IMG/VR virus record: IMGVR_UViG_3300021180_000058
Coordinates: 1 to 20,384 of that record
Length of the DNA: 20,384 nucleotides
Strand: one strand, 5' to 3'
From: a virus
Shown here piece by piece: positions 1 through 8,280 of this stretch. Under the pieces are notes generated by a model. It saw only the letters and a program-made list of their open reading frames with translations, made no database searches and had not been told where the DNA came from. How positions within the stretch are numbered: position 1 is the first letter of the stretch; the number at the start of each line of letters is the position of its first letter. The position numbers and the translations under genes were made by a program.

Positions 1-69
1 GATGTAGGTCTCGTGGTCGGCCGTCCACCAGGGAGCGATCGCCGCCACGGCGTCGTCGGCCCAGGTCAT
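1..69 (-). CDS. Tail/baseplate protein following gpJ, N-terminus only (partial)
   Basis: An ATG on the minus strand overlaps the stop of the gpJ-type gene as ATGA, and the frame stays open to the window edge. It gives 23 residues beginning MTWADDAVAAIAPWW. The same four-base coupling joins most genes of this operon, so it is very probably the next tail gene. In P2-like and many actinophage gene orders, the gene after gpJ is a gpI-type baseplate protein or a fibre-attachment protein. That position is the only argument for function, because the visible residues (two tryptophans and a hydrophobic-acidic start) carry no motif I recognise. Confidence 0.6.
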   Translation of the reverse strand, partial: MTWADDAVAAIAPWWTADHETYI

Positions 70-1211
70 GGCGTCGCCACGGTCCCGGTCATCGTGCCCG
101 GCGTCGGCAGTGCCACTTCGCCGGGCATCGTGAAGTCCTCGAAGTCGGCGCCGCCGTTGATCGACAGCGCCGTGACGTAATCGACGCCCTGGACGTCGCC
201 GACGATCTGGACCAGCTTCATCGCGCGGATCGTTGGGTCGTTGGTCCAGCTGGGCGGACCGCCCGAGATGTCTCCGGCTGGCTGGGAGCCGTAGAGCGAC
301 GGTGACAGCGCTTCGGCCAGCGTGGCGTTGATGCGCGTTTCTAGGTCGGTGGCGTCATAGTTGAGATAGGCCACGACCGCCCAGTCCACGTCGATCTCGG
401 TGAACGTCGGATCCGCCAGCCCGACTGTCACATTCACCAGGCGATCGGCCTGGTAGATCGCCGCCAGCTGATCCTTGAGCTCGTCGGCGACGACCGTCCC
501 GCCGTCGCCGAGCAGTGTCACTGTGACGTTGCGCGCGTCGTCGGTCTGCGCGTAGGCGCGCTCGATCCCGGGCAGCGCCTCAGCGGCGATCTCATAGTCG
601 GGCAGCGTGATGATCGCCCGGCTGGTCAGCTGGAGCTCGAGCGACAGATCCCCGGCGTAGTCGTCCGGCGTCTGGGGATCGACGCCGCCAGCGGTCGGCG
701 CATCGACGGTGATGTTGACCACGAACGCCGGAAGGCTGACGCCGACGACGTTGGCGCCGACCAGCCCGTTGTACGAGCTCGAGTTTTCCGCCGCCGTCAC
801 CAGCGCGCTCTGGGTCGTGGCGCCGTCCGGCGCGAAGACGACATCGTTGGTGACGTCGAAGGCGAAGCCGTCGATGGCCAGCTGACTGCTGGCCGGGATG
901 GTGTAGCCGACGTCGCTCTCGACGGTGAACTCGCAGGTGGTCGCCGCTGGCGTCCCGGCGCCGAAGGGGATCCCCAGTAGCTTCGTGCCGTAGGCGATCA
1001 GTGCCGCTTCGGGCATCTGTGCCGCCAGCTGTGTCGCGTTGGCGAACATCGCCGCCAGCGCCTCGATCTGGACCACTTCGATGTCGCCGTCGTTGGGCTC
1101 CCAGTCCGGCCACGCCGCGCGCAGCGCCTCGACGGCCTCATCCGCCAGCGTCTGCTCGTCGGTGGTCATTGGCAGCTGGACGAACGCCGCCGCGTCGCTA
1201 GTCGTTGCCAT
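66..1211 (-). CDS. Baseplate J-like protein (gpJ/gp47 family)
   Basis: This 381-residue protein looks like the baseplate wedge component that, in P2 gpJ, Mu gp47 and XkdT relatives, links the baseplate ring to the sheath-tube start. The N-terminal segment (about residues 15-85) is helical and ends in AAMFANATQLAAQMPEAAL followed by the LLGIPFG motif typical of this family. A beta-rich middle follows, with TIPASSQLAIDGFAF at about residues 103-120 and then GGVDPQTPDDY near 175, which resembles the conserved GG.D.E..D.Y stretch of gpJ proteins. The C-terminal domain repeats alpha/beta units. The ATG lies inside the end of the preceding gp25-like gene, with GTGGAGAGCG upstream as a usable ribosome site. 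Its position after gp25 and before another tail gene is the canonical W-J-I order. The family call is by motif recall, not by a search. Confidence 0.85.
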   Translation of the reverse strand: MATTSDAAAFVQLPMTTDEQTLADEAVEALRAAWPDWEPNDGDIEVVQIEALAAMFANATQLAAQMPEAALIAYGTKLLGIPFGAGTPAATTCEFTVESDVGYTIPASSQLAIDGFAFDVTNDVVFAPDGATTQSALVTAAENSSSYNGLVGANVVGVSLPAFVVNITVDAPTAGGVDPQTPDDYAGDLSLELQLTSRAIITLPDYEIAAEALPGIERAYAQTDDARNVTVTLLGDGGTVVADELKDQLAAIYQADRLVNVTVGLADPTFTEIDVDWAVVAYLNYDATDLETRINATLAEALSPSLYGSQPAGDISGGPPSWTNDPTIRAMKLVQIVGDVQGVDYVTALSINGGADFEDFTMPGEVALPTPGTMTGTVATP

Positions 1212-1519
1212 CGCTCTCCACCTTCGTTCTGATCAGGATCGTCTCGGCGCCGAGCACCAGGTCTTCGGCTTCGGCCGCAGTGATGTCGGGAGCTCGCGGC
1301 TCGAAGGTCTTCAGCGCATCCACCAGCGCGGCGTAATCGACCGGCAGAGAACGGCCAGCCGAACTCCGGCCGCTCGAGCCGGAAGCCGACCGGGCAGGCA
1401 GCGATCGTCCACTGACAGCTGAGAATGTGATCCGGCGTGTCCTGCTCGATCACGTTGACGCTGTGCCCAGCTGGCCGGGTGAACGGCTGCTGGAAGTGGG
1501 GACGCTCGGGATAGCTCAT
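1198..1519 (-). pseudogene. gp25-like baseplate wedge protein, reading frame broken (+1 shift near 1345-1352)
   Basis: From an ATG at 1519, with GGGGAG about five bases upstream, the frame encodes MSYPERPHFQQPF and then PVGFRLERPEFGWPF up to about residue 57. This looks like the N-terminal two-thirds of a gp25/P2 gpW-type wedge protein (a conserved PVG-R-PEFG segment is typical). Beyond TTCTCTG at 1351-1345 the zero frame becomes arginine- and glycine-rich nonsense. The +1 frame continues with LPVDYAALVDALKTFEPR and a helical tail ending KVESDGND and TAG at 1200-1198, overlapping the gpJ start. The whole interval is 322 bases, one more than a multiple of three. Loss of one CT unit from an original TTCTCTCTG, or gain of one base, would explain it. 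It could be a real mutation, an assembly error, or a recoding site. The wedge protein is normally essential, so the break matters for whether this phage is functional. Confidence 0.8.
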
Positions 1520-1530
1520 CTGGTCTCCCC

Positions 1531-2181
1531 TCAGACGCAATCCAGGATCGGCGGCGCTGGCGCGAAGTAGAAGAGCGCGGCCACCGCGACATAGGTGGCT
1601 GACGGCGCAGTGATCGCTGGCTTCTGCGCCCCACTGGTGACGTTGGCGTTCCAGACCACCGGCCCGTCGCCGAAGGGTGTGGTCTCGTAGGTGTAGCCAG
1701 CGGTTGATCCGGCCGTGTAGCCGCCGGTGGTGAACATCCAGCCGTAATAGAGCTCGGAGATCGGACTGCTCGCGGCCTTCGTCGGAGTCAGCGACGCAAA
1801 CGCCGGGACGCCAGCGCCGGAAAAGGTGGAATTGCTGACGTCCACCTTCCAGGTGCCCGCCGCCGTGGTCGTCCATGAGTCCACGTTGAACTCACTCGAC
1901 ACACCGGGATCGGTGACCGTCAGCGTCAGCGTCGCCGAGCCGACCGTGCTGACGGTTCCCATCCACATAAAGGCATAGATGAAGTTCGACGCATCGGCGT
2001 GATCGACGACTTTGGTCCAGTTGGTGCAGCCGCCGCCCGTGATCGCAGTGATGTCGGATGTGTTGTTGCCGCGACGTCCGGCGACGATCATCAAGTCGCC
2101 GACCTTCTGCGGGTTGACAGCGACCGACTCTGTGCTGGTGGCCTGGACCGGGAAGCCGGTCGAGCGCGTCGCGGTCGCCAT
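1531..2181 (-). CDS. Beta-rich phage surface/tail-fibre protein, function unknown
   Basis: This 216-residue protein starts at an ATG coupled to the collagen-like fibre gene as TAATG. It is low in charge and dominated by Thr, Ser, Val, Ala and Gly with regularly spaced aromatic residues (NWTKVVD, FIYAFMWMGTV, SELYYGWMF, ALFYFAPAP). This is the pattern of a beta-sandwich fold. The opening, with a region reading GDLMIVAGRRGNNTSDITAI, resembles small adhesin-like proteins often found beside phage fibre genes. No signal peptide, transmembrane helix or catalytic motif is visible. It follows the collagen fibre and precedes baseplate genes, so a receptor-binding or fibre-tip role is plausible, but it is inferred from position and composition only. 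Confidence 0.7.
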   Translation of the reverse strand: MATATRSTGFPVQATSTESVAVNPQKVGDLMIVAGRRGNNTSDITAITGGGCTNWTKVVDHADASNFIYAFMWMGTVSTVGSATLTLTVTDPGVSSEFNVDSWTTTAAGTWKVDVSNSTFSGAGVPAFASLTPTKAASSPISELYYGWMFTTGGYTAGSTAGYTYETTPFGDGPVVWNANVTSGAQKPAITAPSATYVAVAALFYFAPAPPILDCV

Positions 2182-3083
2182 TATGCGATCACGAGCTCGA
2201 CGCTCATATTCTGCGGCGATCCCGACACCGCTGTGACCACGACAGCCAGCAGGTCACCATCGGCCACGGCCACCGCTGTCGGCGACACCTGGCCCGCTGT
2301 CGTGGTGGCCGTCAGTCCGGTAAAGCCGGTGACGTCCACGCCGTTCTTCTGGATCTTGAAGGTGACCGACGTCCCGCTATGGATGACCGAGCGGACCTGC
2401 TTGAGCGACTGGCTGGTGCCCGATGGCACGTAGACGAAAGCGGGCGGGATGTAGTTGGTGTCGCCGCTCGGGACCGCGATCGCGCCGCCGATGATGAAGT
2501 TCTTGGCCTGGAACGGGGGACCGGCTGGTCCGGTCGGTCCGGTCGGTCCGGTGGCGCCGGTCGTGCCCGTCGCGCCGGTGTCACCCTTGACACCTTGCGG
2601 CCCAGCCGATCCGGTGGGACCAGTGGGACCAGCGGGTCCCGTAGCGCCTGCCGTGCCCGGGTCTCCCTTCGGCCCCTGCGCGCCGGTAGCGCCGTCTGTG
2701 CCGGGCGCACCGGTCGCCCCGGTATCGCCCTTGACGCCCTGCGGCCCGGCCGCGCCTGCGGGCCCAGTGGCGCCTGCGGGCCCGGTAGCGCCCGCTGGTC
2801 CGATGGAGCCGGTGGCTCCCGTTGGGCCCGGCGCTCCGGTGTCGCCCTTCGGTCCGGCTGGCCCGGTGACGCCGGTGGGCCCTTGCGCTCCGGTGTCACC
2901 CTTCGGGCCCTGCGGTCCAGGTCCACCGGTGACGTACGGCAGGTCGATCCAGTGCAGCAGCCCATCGCCGCACTTCCACTTGTGCGTATCGAGCTCGGTC
3001 CCGATCTCGCCTTCCGCCAGCAGCGGGTTGTCGGCGGTCCACTGGGCGGCGTCGCCGCGTCGCATCTGGATGATCTGCGCCAC
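2181..3083 (-). CDS. Collagen-like tail fibre protein
   Basis: This 300-residue fibre has three parts. Residues 1-50 ([16 protein letters not shown], then [20 protein letters not shown] and a W..LPY end) match the short N-terminal module common at the base of phage fibres. In this module an RRG-A--WT-ANP--AEGE-G-E-DT--K-GDG pattern recurs, and it probably attaches to the virion. Residues 51-188 are about 46 uninterrupted Gly-X-Y triplets rich in Pro, Thr, Ala and KGDTG blocks. At a collagen rise of about 0.29 nm per residue this would be a rod of about 40 nm. Residues 190-300 form a beta-rich head that may trimerise the helix and bind the receptor. The start codon is GTG, coupled to the previous stop as TAGTG. 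The repeat DNA is glycine-rich with GGA and GGC codons. Confidence 0.9.
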   Translation of the reverse strand: MAQIIQMRRGDAAQWTADNPLLAEGEIGTELDTHKWKCGDGLLHWIDLPYVTGGPGPQGPKGDTGAQGPTGVTGPAGPKGDTGAPGPTGATGSIGPAGATGPAGATGPAGAAGPQGVKGDTGATGAPGTDGATGAQGPKGDPGTAGATGPAGPTGPTGSAGPQGVKGDTGATGTTGATGPTGPTGPAGPPFQAKNFIIGGAIAVPSGDTNYIPPAFVYVPSGTSQSLKQVRSVIHSGTSVTFKIQKNGVDVTGFTGLTATTTAGQVSPTAVAVADGDLLAVVVTAVSGSPQNMSVELVIA

Positions 3084-3472
3084 TAGCTGATCACCCCGCC
3101 ATCGACCAGCGGCGTCCCGCCGTAGACCGAATCAGGAAAGCCGCCGTCCACGTTGCCGCCGCCGCTGCCGCCCGCTGCCGCGTCGGTCGAATAGACCAGC
3201 GGGACCCAGACGTCGCCGCGATCGTCGAAGATCACCAGGCACAACGCGCCCAGTGCGGGCAGCGCGCCGCGCTTGTCCCAGTGACCGGCCGGGATCTCGA
3301 ACGGGAACGCCTGGCCCAGTCCCTGGAGACTGACGTCCATCCCGTCCGTGTAGTCGGCCGGAGCTCGCGCGATGGTGGCCCGGTTGACCATCGCAGGCGC
3401 GCTGGTGCCCGAGCTCGCCGAGCTCCCGGTGGCGCCCGGTGTGGCGAAGCCGGTCAGGTCGGTCGCGCTCAT
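3083..3472 (-). CDS. Small OB-fold-like baseplate/spike protein
   Basis: This 129-residue protein starts at an ATG that overlaps the hub stop as ATGA. Its middle ([41 protein letters not shown]) has the alternating strands and G-A-CLVIFDD-G--WV core of an OB fold. Such folds are found in gpV/gp5-type spike and baseplate assembly proteins, which sit next to the hub. The low-complexity N-terminus is Ser/Thr/Ala/Gly-rich. The C-terminus ends [19 protein letters not shown], a DGG-x-DSVYGG-x-DGG tail that recurs at the ends of virion structural proteins adjoining fibre genes in many phages. The role as spike or hub cap is inferred from neighbours and fold pattern. It is much shorter than P2 gpV, so it may be an adaptor instead. 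Confidence 0.7.
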   Translation of the reverse strand: MSATDLTGFATPGATGSSASSGTSAPAMVNRATIARAPADYTDGMDVSLQGLGQAFPFEIPAGHWDKRGALPALGALCLVIFDDRGDVWVPLVYSTDAAAGGSGGGNVDGGFPDSVYGGTPLVDGGVIS

Positions 3473-5502
3473 GTCCCCTTCCAGTGACGCGCCGTGAACG
3501 TCTTGGCGTCAGCTGCGCCTGCGCCGCCCCAGGCGAAATAGCCGAACCCCGCACCGGCGCCCTGCGGGCCCGATGTGTTGCCCTGGCTGTGTGAGTCACC
3601 CTTCAGGTGGAACTCGATGAAGATGTGGCTGGGCGCCGTCCAGATCGTCATCTCTTTGCCGGGCCCCGGGTCGCCCCAGGTCTCATAGGCGCCCGACGCC
3701 GGTGCGGCTGTCGCCGGACCAGGTAGCGGGAATCCGGCTGCGTTGAGCACCCAGCCGACCGACGCCGAGCAGTCGAGCCCGTGCTGGCCGTCGTATGGCT
3801 TGCCCGCCTCCGGCGCCAGGTTGCGGGTGACGTCGCGGTCCAGCTTGGCGTAGGGGACCTTCAGACTCGACAGGTACTTCGCCGCTGCCTGCGCGGCGCC
3901 CGCCGTGGCTGGATCCTGGTTCTTGAGCGCCTGCACATCGGCCAGCGACGGCGTGCCGCTGCTGACATCGACACTCTTGACCTCCGGCGCCGGTTCTTTG
4001 GTCGGCTTGACCGGCTGGACCAGGGTGAACTGGCTCGAGAGCGCCGACTTCTGCCGGGTGATGTTGGAGACCAGCCAGCGGCCGGGGAGCCTGGCCGTCG
4101 AGCCCTGGCTGGCCGTGCCGAAGTTCTCGAGCTTGAAGACGTCGCCCGCGTGGAACTCGAACGGCTCGCACATCGCCGTCAGCGAAAACTGCGTGGCGAT
4201 CTGGCGGCTCTCCCAGTCAAAAGACCAGTCGATGATCTCCAGGTCGTCGCGGTTCAGCTGTGCCGCCACGACCTGCTTGATCAGTGTCATCTGGCTGTCG
4301 TAATAGATCCTCGAGCCGTCCACGAAGAGCGCCCAGTTGACCTCCTGCGCCAGCCGCTGGATGGCGTCCCAATAGCTCTCGTTTGGATTGGCGCTGCCGC
4401 CGACCGTGAAGTAGTACGGCTGGACTTCCTCGAAGCTGCCGGAGCTCAGCCCGTTGACACCGCCCGCCTCGACGATGTTGGCGGCTTCGGTCTCACCGGC
4501 CGACGTGCCGCCCGGGAAGCCGCTGGCGTATGAGTCGGTCTTGCCGGTGTTCCAGGCGTTGTTGCGCTCGGTGTCGTTGGCGATCTGCCACACCGCATAG
4601 TTGGGGTTTTCCTGCGCCACCTTGATCGCGCCGCCGCTGCCCTTGAAGCTGGGCCCGCCTTGCAGGAACGCCAGCGCCTGCTTGGCCACGTCGCGGCCGT
4701 CGCCCCAGTCGCTCGGGAACCCCTGCCAGACGCCGACCGATGGCCCGCCGCCGTACGTCGTGGCGTCGTCGCCCAGGTCTGACTCACCCATCCCGGCGTA
4801 GATCAGCGCTTCGGTGACGATCTTCGACGCGCCCGCCTGCTCGGCGGCGCCCAGTGCCAGGTTGATCACCTTGATCTGGCTGGCCGACAGCGCCTGGCCC
4901 TTGCAGGTCAGGCCCTTCGCGTTCTTGCCGAGCCCGTTGGTCTTGGCCGCGTTGGCGTCGTCCTGCTTGGAGCTCGGCTGCGAGCTCGCCTGGCCCGCGC
5001 CGATCGGCTGCTTCACATCCAGCTGCTTGCAGTACAGCCGCCCGCCGACCTCATTGACCAGGGAGCGGATGAACTCGGCGCGCGTCGTGCTCGCCCGGTT
5101 GGCTTTCTTGGGCCCGTATTTGTGCTGAAGGTCGTAGACCAGCTTCGGGACGAAGGTGACGTCCATCGTGTGCGCCGAGCCCGATGGCGACAGCTGGCTC
5201 AGCACCCAGGTGTAACGGCCCTCTGGGTAGACCAGCTGGAGCGGATCCAGGCGCCCGTCCTGGTCGGCGTCGAAGAACGTCGAGTCCAACAGATTCCAGA
5301 GCGGGTCCAGCAGTGACAGCACGATCGACGGCGCGCCCGCCAGCGGCGACGTCATCGACACATCGGTGATGGCGTTGGCCAGGTCCATCTGGCTCGGCGC
5401 CTGCTTGCGCAGTTTCTTGGCCGACGCCAGCAGCGACTTGGCGATGATGCCGGAGTCTGGCTCCGTCAAGGTGACATCCGACGCTGTGATGAGCCCGGTC
5501 AC
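3469..5502 (-). CDS. Baseplate hub with inserted lysozyme-like domain and C-terminal NlpC/P60-type domain
   Basis: I place the start at GTG 5502 (MTGLITASDVTLTEPDSG), which overlaps the upstream stop as GTGA. The open frame upstream to 5712 is shadow sequence. The product has 677 residues. Residues 1-165 and about 355-500 look like the two halves of a gpD/XkdQ-type hub (WDAIQRLAQEVNWALFVDG, then LEIIDWSFDWE and GDVFKLENFG). Between them, residues 200-345 hold a lysozyme/transglycosylase-like domain with the probable catalytic Glu240 in AGMGESDLG and a GVWQG motif at 257-261. Residues 540-677 resemble an NlpC/P60 endopeptidase, with Cys578 in LDCSASVGW, His626 in PSHIFIEF and a closing ARHWKG. 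So one protein combines the structural hub with two candidate peptidoglycan-cutting activities, suited to wall penetration during contraction. Domain boundaries are estimates. Confidence 0.85.
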   Translation of the reverse strand: MTGLITASDVTLTEPDSGIIAKSLLASAKKLRKQAPSQMDLANAITDVSMTSPLAGAPSIVLSLLDPLWNLLDSTFFDADQDGRLDPLQLVYPEGRYTWVLSQLSPSGSAHTMDVTFVPKLVYDLQHKYGPKKANRASTTRAEFIRSLVNEVGGRLYCKQLDVKQPIGAGQASSQPSSKQDDANAAKTNGLGKNAKGLTCKGQALSASQIKVINLALGAAEQAGASKIVTEALIYAGMGESDLGDDATTYGGGPSVGVWQGFPSDWGDGRDVAKQALAFLQGGPSFKGSGGAIKVAQENPNYAVWQIANDTERNNAWNTGKTDSYASGFPGGTSAGETEAANIVEAGGVNGLSSGSFEEVQPYYFTVGGSANPNESYWDAIQRLAQEVNWALFVDGSRIYYDSQMTLIKQVVAAQLNRDDLEIIDWSFDWESRQIATQFSLTAMCEPFEFHAGDVFKLENFGTASQGSTARLPGRWLVSNITRQKSALSSQFTLVQPVKPTKEPAPEVKSVDVSSGTPSLADVQALKNQDPATAGAAQAAAKYLSSLKVPYAKLDRDVTRNLAPEAGKPYDGQHGLDCSASVGWVLNAAGFPLPGPATAAPASGAYETWGDPGPGKEMTIWTAPSHIFIEFHLKGDSHSQGNTSGPQGAGAGFGYFAWGGAGAADAKTFTARHWKGT

Positions 5503-6275
5503 ACGGTCCGCCGCTTCGTGTTGCGCTGCTTGGACCGCACCGAAGCCGAGCGCTGCGCCAGGACAATCGGCGTGTACTGCGTCAGCGTGACCGTGGCCAG
5601 CTGCCGGATGCGCTTGCCGCTGGCGTTGCTGAGCGGACTGGCGTCCCAGTCGATCCCGGCCGTGCCGCCACCGATGCGCCACAGCGGCGCTGATGGATTC
5701 TGCGGCGACCACTGATAGCTGGGGGAGACCAGCGGGACGATCTTGCCGTAGGCGTCGGTGACACTGATCCGGATGACCGCTGGCGGACCGGCTGCCGCAC
5801 CCTTGAAGTTGCCGCGTCCGGCCATCCGCTCGAGCGTGGTGATGTCAGCCTCGACGCCATCGCCGCTCCGATCGCCGGTGGCCTCGAACTGGATCGGCAC
5901 AGACAAGACCAGCGGGTCGTAACCCATGAACTGGTTAACGCCCAGCTGGCCCGGACGCGCCACGGTCTGATAGGTGGCATAGCCAGCCGTCACCAGCGGC
6001 CGGAGCATGTCTTGCGGCAGCACGTCGAAGCTGTCGCCCTGCTTCATGTTGCCGGGGATGCGGATGCGTCGGCCCGGCTTGATCTTCGTCCACTCTGAGC
6101 GGAGCTTGTTCAGCTGCGCGATAACCACCCCGCGCTCGGGATGGCCGCGCCGGGCGGCGATCTTGCGCGGCGTGTCGCCACGCTTGGCTGTCACCCAGAG
6201 ATACGCGGCGAAGGTCTCGTCGGCGCTGATCTCCGTGGCGAAGGTGATCAGCTGGCCCAGAGTCGAGCGTGGCAT
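5499..6275 (-). CDS. LysM-domain baseplate/tail protein
   Basis: This 258-residue protein starts at ATG, coupled to the tape-measure stop as TGATG. Residues 24-75 form a LysM-like module: VTAKRGDTPRKIAARRGHPE, then IAQLNKLRSEWTKIKPGRRIRIPG. It has the expected GDT-----A-----------LN-------I--G--I-IP spacing. The remainder is beta-rich (FEATGDRSGDGVEADITTLERMAGRG, then SPSYQWSPQNP) and ends in a very basic tail (RSKQRNTKRRTV). In contractile phages and related injection systems a LysM-bearing protein between tape measure and hub connects the tube end to the hub and may touch peptidoglycan (XkdP, T4 gp53-like). The position here is exactly that. The name follows from motif plus context. Confidence 0.8.
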   Translation of the reverse strand: MPRSTLGQLITFATEISADETFAAYLWVTAKRGDTPRKIAARRGHPERGVVIAQLNKLRSEWTKIKPGRRIRIPGNMKQGDSFDVLPQDMLRPLVTAGYATYQTVARPGQLGVNQFMGYDPLVLSVPIQFEATGDRSGDGVEADITTLERMAGRGNFKGAAAGPPAVIRISVTDAYGKIVPLVSPSYQWSPQNPSAPLWRIGGGTAGIDWDASPLSNASGKRIRQLATVTLTQYTPIVLAQRSASVRSKQRNTKRRTV

Positions 6276-8101
6276 CAGGCCAGCGCCTTCTGCTGGAGCC
6301 CCTGGCGGACCAGTGCCATGCCTACCTGCTTGCCGTCCATGTGCAGGTGGATGGCGCCCTCAAAAACCGCCTGCGGGCCCGGTGGCGGGCCGCCTGCGCG
6401 CCAGGCGTCCATCGCCGACGAGCCGACCTCTTTGACCATCCGATCCGTGGCGACGTATTCGCCCGGCTTGCCCAGGAACGGGATCGTGTCCCGATGGCCC
6501 TCGCCGAAGATCATCCCGCCGAGCGCGTGCGCGTGGCCGGGGAGACTGTGCGAGACCGTTGGCTTCGGCTTGCTAAACGGCATGCCCAGCGGCGCGATGT
6601 TGAAGCCGATGTCACCCCCGCCGATGGGCCCGATGCTGGGGATGTGGATGTGCAACTTGTCCAGCTGCTTGATCACCCAGTTGATCGCCGAGACGATGCC
6701 CCGGACGGCGCCCTCGAAAATGCCCGAGATCGCATCGCCGATCCCCTTGAAGACGCCGACGATGGCGCCGGGGACACTCTTGAAGAACGAGATCAGGCCC
6801 TTCCAGTGCAGGATGATCCACGCCACCGGCCCGCCGAAGATCTCGAAGAGCAGCTTCCAGTGTTTGGAGATGAAGCCGATGACGTCGGAGACCGCGCCCT
6901 TCAGCCACTTGAAGACCGCGTTGACCAGGTTGCGGAACCAACCGACATGCTTGTACGCCTCATAAAAGGCAATCCCCAGTGCCACCACGCCCGCAATGAC
7001 CAGCCCGAGCACGCTCATGTCCATCGCCGCGTCGAGCAGCGCCTGCGCCTTCGCCCAGCCCTCCGTGGCGATGGCGATCCCCTGGACTGCGAGCTTGTAG
7101 GCGATCAGCCCGCCGACCGCCGCACCGATCGCCACTGCCCAGGCGCGCCCCTTGCGGAAGGCGTCCACCAGGTCCATCAGCCCTTTGTAGGCTTCCTTCG
7201 CCCACTTCCAGACCGTCTTCAGCTGACCGCCCAGGTGGTCGAACTCGACCTTTTTCAGCCACTCCCAAATGCTCTTCAGCGCGTCGCCGATGTGCTCGAA
7301 GACGATGCGGATCTGACCGCCCAGACCCTTCCCATGCTCGAACTGGTCCACCAGCCGATTCAGGAACTTGAACGCCGCCGTTAGTGGCGGGATCAGCTTG
7401 GCGCCGATCTTCTCGCCCAGCTGCTCGACGGTGTGCTCGAAGTCCGACATGGCGCCCGCCGCCGTCTCGGAATACGCCTTCGTCGAACCGGCGTAGCGAT
7501 CCTGGAGGATCGACAGCGCCTTCGTGGCCGTGGCGTTCTTGGGCAGGATGATGCCCAACCGGGTGAGCCCCGACAGCCGTCCCGACTCAGCCATCATCAC
7601 GGCGCGCGTAGACGCCGACAGTGACTTATGCGTGCCGCGTGCGATGTTGGTGGCCAGCGACAGCATCTGCTGTGCTTTGGTGACGTTCTTGGTAATGCGG
7701 ATGAACGTCGTCAGGCTCTGTAGGTTCTCCGGCGCTGTGAAGCCGCCACGGACCGACAGCGCCTCTGAGTATTCGCTGAGCCGCTTGGTCCCCTCGCGCA
7801 TGTCCAGGCCCGCCGCCTTGACGGCGACGCCCAGCTGCTTCTGGACGTCCTGGAACTGCTCGGCGCTCTTGATCGCTTCGGCCAGGCCCAGCCCGACGCC
7901 CGCCACGCCGACCGTGCTGGCCACCATCCCGAAGCCGCGCGCCATCCCCTTCAGACCGCGCGAGAACATGCCCATCGACTTCTCGGCTTCTTTGGCCTTG
8001 TTCGACGTGCGCCCGATGCCCTGCTCGAGCCGTTCGACCTTCACTGCCGCTGTGTCGGCGCCCTCGACCTGGATGCGCAGCAGTAGCTCTTCGCTGGCCA
8101 T
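6275..8101 (-). CDS. Tail tape measure protein
   Basis: At 608 residues this sits where a tape measure is expected, directly after two small chaperone genes and before baseplate genes. Residues 1-60 are helical and charged (RIQVEGADTAAVKVERLEQG), a common opening of tape measure proteins. Long amphipathic helices follow. Hydrophobic stretches at about residues 318-380 (AVAIGAAVGGLIAYKL, VLGLVIAGVVALGIAF) and 420-490 (LLFEIFGGPVAWIILHW, repeated GAIVGVFKGIGDAI-like units) could form the membrane-inserting part released during DNA entry. By the usual ratio of about 0.15 nm of tail per residue the tail would be near 90 nm, which is inference. A glycine-rich C-terminal segment (GMIFGEGHRD, GGPPPGPQ) is probably processed or bound by the hub. 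The start is ATG coupled to the second chaperone gene as TGATG. Confidence 0.9.
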   Translation of the reverse strand: MASEELLLRIQVEGADTAAVKVERLEQGIGRTSNKAKEAEKSMGMFSRGLKGMARGFGMVASTVGVAGVGLGLAEAIKSAEQFQDVQKQLGVAVKAAGLDMREGTKRLSEYSEALSVRGGFTAPENLQSLTTFIRITKNVTKAQQMLSLATNIARGTHKSLSASTRAVMMAESGRLSGLTRLGIILPKNATATKALSILQDRYAGSTKAYSETAAGAMSDFEHTVEQLGEKIGAKLIPPLTAAFKFLNRLVDQFEHGKGLGGQIRIVFEHIGDALKSIWEWLKKVEFDHLGGQLKTVWKWAKEAYKGLMDLVDAFRKGRAWAVAIGAAVGGLIAYKLAVQGIAIATEGWAKAQALLDAAMDMSVLGLVIAGVVALGIAFYEAYKHVGWFRNLVNAVFKWLKGAVSDVIGFISKHWKLLFEIFGGPVAWIILHWKGLISFFKSVPGAIVGVFKGIGDAISGIFEGAVRGIVSAINWVIKQLDKLHIHIPSIGPIGGGDIGFNIAPLGMPFSKPKPTVSHSLPGHAHALGGMIFGEGHRDTIPFLGKPGEYVATDRMVKEVGSSAMDAWRAGGPPPGPQAVFEGAIHLHMDGKQVGMALVRQGLQQKALA

Positions 8102-8280
8102 CAGCGCCGCCTGGCCTGGTCGATGCGGCGCTTCTCTTCGGCGGCGATGGCCCGCCGTGTTTCCTGGACGCGCTCGATCACCACGGCCGCAAACAGCCGC
8201 TCATCGGGATCCTCGAGCCGGTAGAGCCAGCCGAGATCCACCGGGACTTCGGCCATGATCGCCGCGTGTGCCAGGTTCAC
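8101..8280 (-). CDS. Second tail assembly chaperone (gpT-position small protein)
   Basis: A 59-residue frame opens at GTG 8280, overlaps the stop of the first chaperone gene as GTGA, and closes as TGATG on the tape-measure start. The product begins MNLAHAAIMAEVPVDLGWLYRLEDPDERLFAAVV and ends in a basic helix (EEKRRIDQARRR). In most tailed phages this slot holds the second chaperone, made by ribosomal frameshifting from the first. Here an AGGAG lies ten bases before the GTG, so independent initiation or reinitiation is sufficient. The downstream frame is -1 to the upstream one and stays open for at least ten codons before GTG, so a minor frameshift product cannot be excluded. Confidence 0.7.
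   Translation of the reverse strand: MNLAHAAIMAEVPVDLGWLYRLEDPDERLFAAVVIERVQETRRAIAAEEKRRIDQARRR

Noticed and set aside
1166-1876. 236-aa minus-strand frame spanning the gp25 region
   Set aside because: Its first half is an out-of-frame reading of the beta-rich fibre gene. Only the part from ATG 1519 is real, and that part breaks frame near 1350.
2455-3090. Long plus-strand frame rich in GPV/GPA triplets, opposite the collagen-like fibre
   Set aside because: Collagen repeats made of GGN-CCN codons are nearly self-complementary, so the other strand also reads as Gly-Pro repeats. The minus-strand frame has the proper fibre N-terminus and coupling; the plus strand has neither.
5503-5712. Upstream extension of the hub gene to 5712
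   Set aside because: It overlaps the LysM gene out of frame by over 200 bases with low-complexity Arg/His/Ala residues. GTG 5502 gives the usual GTGA coupling.
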